A stretch of 64,000 bases of DNA, from assembly GCA_016893485.2 (NCBI GenBank), contig JAFEKX020000001.1:3472001-3536000 (forward strand). The letters run 5' to 3'. Positions 56,316 through 64,000 of the stretch are shown piece after piece. A program made the position numbers and the translations under genes. Source of the DNA: Streptomyces sp. P3. Its GTDB lineage: Bacteria; Actinomycetota; Actinomycetes; Streptomycetales; Streptomycetaceae. Below the pieces are notes generated by a model. It did no database searches, was not told where the DNA came from, and worked only from the letters and a program-made list of their open reading frames with translations. Position 1 is the stretch's first letter, and the number at the start of each line of letters is the position of its first letter.

Positions 56316-57280
56316 CTACTGCTGTTGCTGGCCGTCGACCGGCGCGTTCGCGGAGGGGTGACCGTGACGGTCACCGTCGGGGTCGGGGTCGGCTTGGGCT
56401 TCGCGGGCAGGACCGTGTCACGCGGGTCCTTCTTCGGGGCCTCCACCACCACACCGACGATGTCGAGCTTGGTGAAGTCGACGTACGGCGTGACGTACAG
56501 CGTGCGGGTCAGGCCGCCGCCGGAGGGGTCGACGCGGGAGACGACACCGACCGGGACGCCGGGCACGAACGGCTTGTCGGCCTGCGAGCCGAAGGTGACC
56601 AGACGGTCGCCCTTCTTGACCTCGGCCTTGCCGTTGAGGAGTTCGACGCGCAGCGGGCCGTCGCCCTCACCGGAGGCGAAGCCGAGTTCGTCGCTGTCCT
56701 CCATCCGGGTGCCGACGGTGAAGTCGGGGTCGTTTGCGAGGAGGACGGTGGAGGCGTCGGGGCCGACGGTGGTGACACGGCCGACGAGTCCGTTGCCGTT
56801 CAGGACGGTCATGTCGCGCTTGATGCCGTCGTTGGCGCCGACGTCGATGGTGATCGTCCAGGAGAAGCTCTGGGCGGCTCCTATCGCGATGACCTGGGCG
56901 CCCTTGATGCCGTACTGGCCCTCGCCGGCCACCTTCAGCATCGTGTCGAGCTGGGTCAGGCGGCTGCGGTTGCGGTCGTCGCTGCCGAGCTTCGCCTTGA
57001 GGGCCGCGTTCTCCTTCTCCAGGACGGCGAGCCGGTCGTGCCGCTCACCCGAGGCGCGGACCGCGGAGACCGCGTCACCCACCGGGTCGACGGCCGACGA
57101 CACGCCGTTCTCGATCGGACCGAACACGGTGGCCGCGGCCCGGCGGGCTCCGTCGACCGGCGAGTCCTGCCCTCCCCGGATGTCCACCGTGATCAACGCG
57201 AACGCTACGGCGATCAGCAGCACCAGGAGCAGCCGGCTCTCTCGTGTGTCCCTCACGTGCGGCGGCCGTGCCTTCCTCAT
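56316..57280 (-). CDS. mreC: Rod shape-determining protein MreC, one frame break
   Basis: Start ATG 57280 (MRKARPPHVRDTRESRLLL) chosen over an upstream ATG because the short basic N-terminus then leads straight into the membrane helix (LLVLLIAVAFALITVDIRGG). A coiled coil (RLAVLEKENAALKAKLG) and the two MreC beta domains follow (QSFSWTITIDVGANDGIKRD, NGNGLVGRVTTVGPDASTVL, SDELGFASGEGDGPLRVELL, GLTRTLYVTPYVDFTKLDIV). A Pro/Thr tail ends ANAPVDGQQQQ after a break near 56358. About 322 residues. Scaffold for PBP2-RodA in the periplasm-like space. Confidence 0.95.
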
Positions 57281-57414
57281 AGAAATGTGCAGAGGTACAG
57301 GTATGCAGATGTGGTGGGTCGTGGGCGGAGGCTTATGACGGAGCCTATGCCTCCATATCAACGATCCGCCGCACGAGAGGAGATCATCCCGTACGGCGGA
57401 ATCGAAGCGTTACG

Positions 57415-58446
57415 TCATCTGCGCGGCTGGGCGTCGAGGACCTGCTGGAGCGCCTCGAACTCCTCGACACACTTGCCGGAGCCGAGCGCCACGCTGTCCA
57501 GCGGGTCCTCGGCGATGTGGATCGGCATGCCGGTCTCCCGGCGCAGCCGCTCGTCCAGACCCTTCAGCAGGGCTCCGCCGCCGGTCAGAACGATTCCTCG
57601 GTCCATGATGTCGCCGGACAGCTCCGGCGGGCACTTGTCGAGGGTCGTCTTCACCGCGTCGACGATCGCGTTGACGGGCTCTTCGATCGCCTTGCGGACT
57701 TCGCCGGCGGAGATGACAACGGTCTTGGGCAGACCGGAGACCAGGTCCCGGCCGCGGATTTCGGTGTGCTGGTCGTCGTCGAGGTCGTACGCGGAACCAA
57801 TCGTGATCTTGATCTGCTCAGCCGTCCGCTCACCCAGAAGGAGCGAGTACTCCTTCTTGATGTGCTGGATGATCGCGTTGTCCAACTCGTCGCCCGCGAC
57901 GCGGATGGACTGGGCGGTGACGATGCCACCGAGCGAGATGACCGCGACCTCCGTGGTGCCGCCGCCGATGTCCACCACCATGTTGCCCGTGGCCTCGTGG
58001 ACCGGCAGGCCGGAACCGATGGCCGCGGCCATGGGCTCCTCGATGATGTGCACCTGGCGGGCGCCGGCCTGGGACGACGCCTCGATGACGGCACGGCGCT
58101 CGACACCCGTGATGCCCGAGGGCACACAGACGACGACGCGAGGACGGGCGAGGTAGCGCCGCTTGTGGATCTTCAGGATGAAGTAGCGGAGCATGCGCTC
58201 GGTGATCTCGAAGTCGGCGATGACGCCGTCCTTCAGCGGGCGCACGGCAACGATGTTGCCCGGCGTCCGCCCGATCATCTTCTTGGCTTCGGAGCCGACC
58301 GCGAGAATGCCACCGGTGTTGGTGTTGATCGCGACGACGGACGGCTCGTTGAGTACGATCCTGCGACCCCTGACGTACACCAGCGTGTTGGCGGTCCCGA
58401 GGTCGACAGCCATGTCACGGCCGATGAACGACATTGAGTTCCCCAT
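57415..58446 (-). CDS. mreB: Actin-like cytoskeletal protein MreB
   Basis: Intact, 343 residues from ATG 58446 ([20 protein letters not shown]), the length known for Streptomyces MreB. ATPase motifs: [80 protein letters not shown]. In Streptomyces it localises at sporulation septa and acts in spore wall thickening rather than tip growth. The 264 bases upstream (58447-58710) hold no gene; TACGAT at about 58533 on the minus strand could be a -10 box but no good -35 is seen. Confidence 0.97.
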   Translation of the reverse strand: MGNSMSFIGRDMAVDLGTANTLVYVRGRRIVLNEPSVVAINTNTGGILAVGSEAKKMIGRTPGNIVAVRPLKDGVIADFEITERMLRYFILKIHKRRYLARPRVVVCVPSGITGVERRAVIEASSQAGARQVHIIEEPMAAAIGSGLPVHEATGNMVVDIGGGTTEVAVISLGGIVTAQSIRVAGDELDNAIIQHIKKEYSLLLGERTAEQIKITIGSAYDLDDDQHTEIRGRDLVSGLPKTVVISAGEVRKAIEEPVNAIVDAVKTTLDKCPPELSGDIMDRGIVLTGGGALLKGLDERLRRETGMPIHIAEDPLDSVALGSGKCVEEFEALQQVLDAQPRR

Positions 58447-58710
58447 CAGGATTCGTCTGGCCTTCCTGGGAGCTTCTGAGGGCTTTTCAGGTCGGCGAAG
58501 TGGGTGCTGTGACGTGAAGGCTTCCATCGTAGACGCGCCTGCACGAACACTGCGCGAGGGTCTTCGCCATTGTCAGCATGTGAAGCGCCGCCTCGCTTGT
58601 GGAGACGGTCCAACGGGGGCACGCGTTCCCCCGATCGGCACGCATATGCCGCAGGACGGCCGGAAATTCACGGCCGCCCCTGGTCAGGCATGTGGGTTAC
58701 TGATGGAGAC

Positions 58711-59124
58711 TCAGCCACGCCCGGGGAAGAAGATCTTCACCTCGCGCTCGGCGGACTCCTCCGAGTCCGACGCGTGGATCAGGTTCTCCCGGACGATGAC
58801 ACCGAAGTCGCCGCGGATCGACCCCGGCGCGGCGGCGATCGGGTCGGTCGGACCGGCCAGCTGGCGGACGCCCTCGATGACCCGGTCGCCCTCGACGATC
58901 AGCGCGAGCACCGGACCGGAGGCCATGAACTCCATCAGCGGCTCGTAGAAGGGCTTGCCCTTGTGCTCGCCGTAGTGCTGCTCCAGGGTGTCCTGGTCCA
59001 GGGTGCGCAGCTCCAGCGCGGTGATCTGCCAGCCGGCCTTGCGCTCGATGCGGCTGATGATCTCGCCGGTCAGGCCACGACGTACGGCGTCGGGCTTGAG
59101 CAGGACGAGGGTGCGCTGGGTCAC
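58711..59124 (-). CDS. ndk: Nucleoside diphosphate kinase
   Basis: Intact; GTG start 59124 gives 137 residues (TQRTLVLLKPDAVRRGLTGE), standard. An upstream ATG at 59145 is less likely. Active-site region: SGPVLALIVEGDRVIEGVRQ, APGSIRGDFGVIVRENLIHA with the phosphate-carrying His in NLIHASDSEESAEREVK. Transfers gamma-phosphate between nucleotides, keeping NTP pools balanced. Confidence 0.97.
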   Translation of the reverse strand: MTQRTLVLLKPDAVRRGLTGEIISRIERKAGWQITALELRTLDQDTLEQHYGEHKGKPFYEPLMEFMASGPVLALIVEGDRVIEGVRQLAGPTDPIAAAPGSIRGDFGVIVRENLIHASDSEESAEREVKIFFPGRG

Positions 59125-59202
59125 GAGGGGACTCCTTCGGATCATGATGGTGCGGGACGTCTCACGACAGGCCCGAGGCTACAGGGCGTGTCCCCGCGCC
59201 CA

Positions 59203-59568
59203 TTACGCAGCGTCAGGTGTAGGGGAGTCGGCCTGCGCGGCCTGTGCCGCGAACCGCGCCTTCGCCTCGTCGATCTTCCGGCCGTAGTGCACCGAGGCCC
59301 ACCACAGGGCCGCGAAGATCGCCCCGAGGAAGAACATGGACGGCACGACGAAGCCGGACGCGATCAGCGCGATCTGCAGCGCCCAGCCGAGCGCGATGCC
59401 GCCCGGCCGGGTCACCATGGCGCACAGCGCGACCGACAGGAACATCGCGATCCCGCAGACCGTCCACACCGTGGCGGTGGTCAGATCCGGGTCCTTCATG
59501 GCGACAAGACCGGCGAAGCCGATCACGAAGAACTCGCCGATCAGCGTGGAAGAACAGAGCGTACGCAC
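59203..59568 (-). CDS. DUF4233 membrane protein
   Basis: Intact, 121 residues, GTG start 59568, seven bases after the folC stop, with GGGGAGGGG inside the folC end as ribosome site. Four membrane segments: TLIGEFFVIGFAGLVAMKD, TVWTVCGIAMFLSVALCAMV, ALGWALQIALIASGFVVPSM, FFLGAIFAALWWASVHYGRK, then an Ala/Glu-rich tail. The folC-DUF4233-ndk order is common in actinobacteria; the protein's role is unknown. Confidence 0.92.
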   Translation of the reverse strand: MRTLCSSTLIGEFFVIGFAGLVAMKDPDLTTATVWTVCGIAMFLSVALCAMVTRPGGIALGWALQIALIASGFVVPSMFFLGAIFAALWWASVHYGRKIDEAKARFAAQAAQADSPTPDAA

Positions 59569-59574
59569 GGAAAG

Positions 59575-61056
59575 TCAGCCCCTCCCCAGGAGCAGTCGGG
59601 CTTCACCGACGGTGATGACGGAACCGGTGACGAGCACACCGCCGCCCGCGAACTCGCCGTCCTCCTCGGCCAGCGTGATCGCGGCCTCCAGGGCGTCCGG
59701 CAGTCGCGGCTCGACCTGCACGCGCTCGTCGCCGAACACCTCGACGGCGATCGCGGCCAGCTCGTCCACGTCCATCGCGCGGTGACTGGAGTTCTGGGTG
59801 ACGACGACCTCGGCGAACATCGGCTCGAACGCCTCGAGGAGGCCTCGGACGTTCTTGTCGCCGCTGGCCCCGACGACCCCGATCAGCCGGCTGAAGTCGA
59901 ACGCCTCCGCCACCGCCTCGGCGGTCGCACGGGCGCCCGCCGGGTTGTGCGCCGCGTCCAGCACGACGGTCGGCGACCGCCGCACGACCTCCAGCCGCCC
60001 GGGCGAGGTCACCGACGCGAAGGCCTTCCGCACGGTGTCGATGGCGAGCGGATCGGGCCGCTGCGCCCCACCCCGAAGAACGCCTCCACGGCGGCGAGTG
60101 CCACGGCCGCGTTGTGCGCCTGGTACGGGCCGTGCAGGGGGAGGAAGATCTCCTCGTACTCCCCGCCGAGCCCCCGCAGGTTGATCAACTGCCCGCCGAC
60201 GGCGACCTGCCGGGACACGACCCCGAACTCAAGACCCTCCCGGGCCACGGTCGCGTCCACCTCGACGGCCTTCTTCAGCAGCACCTGCGCCGCGTCCACC
60301 GGCTGCTGCGCCAGGATCACGGTCGCGTCCTGCTTGACGATGCCGGCCTTCTCCGTGGCGATCGCACCCGTCGTCTCGCCGAGGCGGTCGGTGTGGTCGA
60401 GATCGATGGGGGTCACTACGGCCACGGCGGCGTCGATGACGTTCGTGGCGTCCCAGGTGCCCCCATGCCGACCTCCACGACGGCGACGTCGACGGGCGCG
60501 TCCGCGAACGCGGCGTACGCCATGCCGGTCAGCACCTCGAAGAACGACAGCCGGAACTCCTGCTGGGCGTCCACCATCTCGACGTACGGCTTGATGTCCT
60601 CGTACGTCTCGATGAAGCGCTCGGCGGAGATCGGGGCGCCGTCGAGGCTGATCCGCTCGGTGATCGACTGGACGTGGGGAGGTGTAGCGGCCGGTGCGCA
60701 GCTCCAAGGCGCCGAGGAGGGCCTCGACCATGCGGGCCGTGGAGGTCTTGCCGTTCGTGCCCGTGATGTGGATCGAGGGGTACGAGCGCTGGGGTCGCCC
60801 AGGACGTCCATCAGGGAGGCGATGCGGCTGACGGAGGGTTCCAGCTTGGTCTCGCCCCAGCGGGTGGCCAGCTCGGCCTCCACGGTGCGGAGGGCCTTGT
60901 CCAGGGCGGGATCCTCGGGGCGGCCGGGGACGTCTGCCTGGGGGCGCCGGTGCCTTGGGCTCGGAGGGTGCGGCTGCCGGCCTCGATGACCGCGAGGTCG
61001 GGGTCGCGGTCTGTCTCGGCCTCGATGATCTCGTCGAACGGGTCGCTGTCAGTCAC
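59575..61056 (-). CDS. folC: Folylpolyglutamate/dihydrofolate synthase, about five frame breaks
   Basis: GTG start 61056 (TDSDPFDEIIEAETDRDPDL); an N-terminal extension of about 50 residues precedes the conserved part (VEAELATRWGETKLEPSVSR, RIASLMDVLGDP). P-loop ITGTNGKTSTARMVEALL, VQSITERISLDGAPISAERF, AVVEVGMGGTWDATNVID, VVTPIDLDHTDRLGETTGAI, IATEKAGIVKQDATVILAQQ, VVLDAAHNPAGARATAEAVA, and an end GSVITVGEARLLLGRG. Breaks near 60943, 60793, 60680, 60465 and 60070. Adds glutamates to folates, retaining them in the cell. About 494 residues. Confidence 0.94.
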
Positions 61057-61125
61057 ACGGGACAGTCTACGGAGGTTGGGGCGGTCTTTCGTCTGCGGGC
61101 CGGGTGGGGGCTTTCGGCTGCGGGT

Positions 61126-61161
61126 CCGGTGGGGGCTGGTCGCGCAGTTCCTCGCGCCCCT
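61126..61161. repeat. Single copy of the Streptomyces-type intergenic repeat
   Basis: CCGGTGGGGGCTGGTCGCGC and AGTTCCTCGCGCCCC match the core of the array at 23437-23749 with one change (CTCG for CCCG). A partial copy (GGCCGGGTGGGGGCT) precedes it at 61098. Lies between folC and valS. Confidence 0.8.
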
Positions 61162-61169
61162 GGGGAATG

Positions 61170-61202
61170 AAGGCGCCGGTGCTCGAAAAGCACCGGCGCC
61201 TT
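61170..61202 (-). terminator. Terminator after valS
   Basis: AAGGCGCCGGTGCT pairs perfectly with AGCACCGGCGCCTT (14 bp) around the loop CGAAA (plus strand), 17 bases beyond the valS stop. On the minus strand the stem ends in TT only. It separates valS from folC. Confidence 0.85.
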
Positions 61203-61219
61203 CGTCCGACCACAGATCC

Positions 61220-63843
61220 CTACGCCTCCGGCAAGCCGTCCAGCTGGGCCTTGATGCGCTGGATGTCCTCGTCGGCCTTGGACAGGCGGCCGCGGATCTT
61301 GTCCACGACGTTGTCCGGGGCCTTCGCCAGGAACGCCTCGTTGCCGAGCTTGGCCGTCGCCTGGGCCTTTTCCTTCTCCGCGGCGGCCAGGTCCTTCGCG
61401 AGGCGCTTCCGCTCCGCCGCGATGTCGATCGTGCCGGAGAGGTCGAGGGCGACCGTGGCGCCGCCGACCGGGAGGGTGGCCGTGGCCGTGAAGGTGTCGC
61501 CCTCCGGCTGGAGGCGGAGGAGCTGGCGGATGGCGGCCTCGTGGGGCGCCAGGGCCGTGCCGTCCAGCGTGAGGCGGGCCGGGACGCGCTGGCCGGGCTG
61601 GAGGCCCTGGTCGTTGCGGAAACGGCGGACCTCGGTGATGACCTGCTGGAGGGTCCCGATCTCCTTCTCGGCCGGTGCGTCACGGAAGCCTGAATCCTCG
61701 GGCCACTCCGCGATGACGATCGACTCGCCGCCCGTCAGCGTCGTCCAGAGCGTCTCCGTGACGAAGGGGACGATCGGGTGGAGGAGCTTGAGGGTGACGT
61801 CGAGGACTTCGCCCAGGACGCGGCCGGAGACCTTCGCCGGTTCGCCGCCCGCCATGAACGTCGTCTTGGACAGCTCGACGTACCAGTCGAAGACCTCGTC
61901 CCACGCGAAGTGGAACAGCGCGTCGGAGAGCTTCGCGAACTGGTAGTCCTCGTAGAGCGCGTCGACTTCGGCGACGGTGGAGTTCAGCCGGGACAGGATC
62001 CAGCGGTCCGTCGCCGACATCTCCGACGCGTCGGGAGGTCGCCCTCGACCGTCGCGCCGTTCATGAGGGCGAAACGGGTCGCGTTCCAGAGCTTGTTGGC
62101 GAAGTTGCGGGAGCCCTGGACCCAGTCCTCGCCGATCGGGACGTCGACGCCCGGGTTGGCGCCGCGCGCGAGGGTGAAACGGAGCGCGTCGGAGCCGTAC
62201 TTGTCCATCCAGTCGAGCGGATTGACCGCGTTCCCGAAGGACTTGGACATCTTCTTGCCGAACTGGTCGCGGACCATGCCGTGCAGGGCGATGGTGTGGA
62301 ACGGCGGGGTGCCGTCCATCGCGTAGAGGCCGAACATCATCATCCGGGCGACCCAGAAGAAGAGGATGTCGTAGCCGGTGACCAGGACGGAGTTCGGGTA
62401 GAACTTCGCGAGCGAATCGGTCTGTTCGGGCCAGCCGAGCGTGGAGAAGGGCCACAGGCCGGAGGAGAACCAGGTGTCGAGGACGTCGGTGTCCTGGTGC
62501 CAGCCCTCACCCGTGGGGGCCTCGTCGTCGGGGCCGACGCAGACGACCTCGCCGTTCGGGCCGTACCAGACCGGGATGCGGTGGCCCCACCACAACTGCC
62601 GTGAGATGCACCAGTCGTGGAGGTTGTCGACCCAGTCGAAGTAGCGCTTCTCCATCTCCTGCGGGTGGATCTTGACCCGGCCGTCACGGACCGCGTCGCC
62701 TGCCGCCTTCGCGAGCGGGGCGACCTTGACCCACCACTGCATGGACAGCCGCGGCTCGATGGTCGTCTTGCAGCGCGAGCAGTGGCCGACGGAGTGGATG
62801 TAGGGCCGCTTCTCGGCGACGATCCGGCCCTCGGCGCGCAGCGCGGCGACGATCGCCGAGCGGGCTTCGAGGCGGTCCTGGCCCTGGAAGGGGCCGGGGA
62901 CGGTGATGACGGCGTGCTCGTCCATGACCGTGATGGCCGGGAGGTCGTGCCGCTGGCCGATCTCGAAGTCGTTCGGGTCGTGGGCCGGGGTGACCTTGAC
63001 GGCACCCGTGCCGAACTCGGGGTCGACGTGCTCGTCCGCGACGACCGGGATGGAACGGTCGGTCAGCGGGAGCCTGATGAGCTTGCCGACGAGGTGCTTG
63101 TAGCGCTCGTCCGACGGGTGGACGGCGACGGCCGTGTCACCGAGCATGGTCTCGGCGCGCGTGGTGGCGACGACGATGGTCTCGTCCCCGTCGCCGTACT
63201 TCATGGAGACGAGCTCACCGTCGTCGTCCTGGTACTCGACCTCGATGTCGGAGATCGCGGTGAGACAGCGCGGGCACCAGTTGATGATGCGCTCGGCGCG
63301 GTAGATCAACTCGTCGTCGTAGAGCCGCTTGAAGATGGTCTGGACGGACTGGGAGAGACCCTCGTCCATCGTGAAGCGCTCGCGCGACCACGCGACACCG
63401 TCGCCGAGGCGGCGCATCTGGCCGGAGATCTGGCCGCCGGACTCGCCCTTCCACTGCCAGACGCGCTCGACGAAGGCCTCACGGCCCAGGTCGTGCCGGG
63501 ACTTGCCCTCCTTGCCCAGCTCGCGCTCGACGACGTTCTGCGTGGCGATGCCGGCGTGGTCCATGCCGGGCTGCCACAGCGTCTCGTAACCCTGCATGCG
63601 CTTGCGGCGCGTGAGGGCGTCGATGAGCGTGTGCTCGAAGGCGTGCCCGAGGTGCAGGCTGCCCGTGACGTTCGGCGGCGGGATGACGATCGTGTACGGC
63701 GGCTTCTCTCTCTTCGCGTCCGCCTCGAAGTAACCCCGCTCCACCCAGCGCTCGTACAGCGGCCCCTCTACATCGGCCGGCGCGTACTGGGTCGGCAGTT
63801 CGGAGTCGGGCGCTGGTGGCTGCTGCTGAGCGTTCTCGGTCAC
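61220..63843 (-). CDS. valS: Valyl-tRNA synthetase, one frame break
   Basis: Start 63843 ([17 protein letters not shown]). Class I signature [40 protein letters not shown], editing domain ([40 protein letters not shown]), [37 protein letters not shown] (KMSKS), anticodon-binding part ([18 protein letters not shown]) and a C-terminal coiled coil ([20 protein letters not shown]) ending AQLDGLPEA. One base is lost near 62035 (CTCCCGACGCG). About 875 residues. No T-box or leader peptide was seen in the 136 bases upstream. Confidence 0.97.
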
Positions 63844-63979
63844 GGGCCCAGTTTAGGGGTGTCGCGGGGGTGTCCCGAAACGCGTTTGTTCTGTAACGGT
63901 GCCGCCCCCGATGCCGTGTGCTTCCTGTGCCTGGGCCAGGATGTCGGGAACACATAAGCATCTGGAGGGGAACCCAGGA

Positions 63980-64000
63980 ATGAGCTACAACCAGCCGGGC
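63980..64000 (+). CDS. Start of a plus-strand gene, cut by window edge
   Basis: ATG 63980 preceded by GGAGGGG at 63964-63970 begins MSYNQPG. Proteins starting MSYNQPG with a long Gly/Gln/Pro/Tyr-rich region followed by membrane helices are frequent in Streptomyces, but only seven codons are visible, so only the start is claimed. Confidence 0.5.

Overview
This is a chromosomal segment of a Streptomyces (or a very close actinomycete). The DNA is very GC-rich, codon third positions are nearly all G or C, GTG starts are common, and the order of conserved genes matches the stretch that in S. coelicolor runs roughly from comEA/leuS through proBA, obg, rne and the mre cluster to valS (from memory of that genome, not a search). 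About four fifths of the genes are on the minus strand. No rRNA, transposase, integrase or CRISPR array was seen.

Layout. 1-6170: comEA-like gene (cut by the window edge), a DegV protein, a small membrane protein, and leuS preceded by a leucine-rich leader peptide and a terminator. 6421-9363 (+): a membrane haem-type protein overlapping a NuoF-like flavo-iron-sulfur protein with a C-terminal ferredoxin. 9488-12736: two identical tRNA-Ala(GGC) genes bracketing two zinc-ribbon proteins, an MFS exporter and its divergent XRE regulator. 12830-18229: phosphoglycerate mutase-like protein, rsfS, an LCP (LytR) protein, nadD, two tiny membrane proteins, an M48 protease. 18363-23348: two spore-wall-type membrane proteins, proA, a hypothetical gene, proB. 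23437-23749: a tandem intergenic repeat. 23783-31751: a surface-glycopolymer cluster (GT2 glycosyltransferase, TagF-like polymerase, cytidylyltransferase-SDR fusion, sulfotransferase-like protein, PhoD phosphatase/phosphodiesterase). 32000-38437: obg, rpmA, rplU, rne. 38700-40668: a DUF2344 protein and a repeat-built membrane protein. 40684-48202: an accessory block (GNAT, truncated isochorismatase, lipoprotein, SDR/XRE pair, broken NmrA and S1 genes, DUF899, and a coiled-coil/Mrr nuclease/TerD fusion). 48369-58446: radical SAM protein, CYTH-CHAD protein, rodA, mrdA, mreD, mreC, mreB. 58711-63843: ndk, a DUF4233 protein, folC, valS. A plus-strand gene starts at 63980.

How it works together. 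The window is dominated by cell-envelope construction: MreBCD/PBP2/RodA build lateral and spore wall, the 18-20 kb pair resembles proteins linked to spore-wall synthesis, and the 14-16 kb LCP protein could attach the polymer made by the 23-32 kb cluster. Around these lie housekeeping translation genes (leuS, valS, rpmA, rplU, obg, rsfS, rne, tRNAs) and proline, NAD and folate metabolism.

A caution that affects most entries: by my hand count about fifty single-base frame changes break roughly thirty genes, including indispensable ones (leuS, valS, rpmA, obg, rne, mrdA, folC). Most look like one missing base in a short G or C run. I read these as uncorrected sequencing errors and give each gene its reconstructed full span, noting approximate break positions. 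A few broken genes (41.3 kb, 45.05 kb) lack whole domains and look truly degraded.
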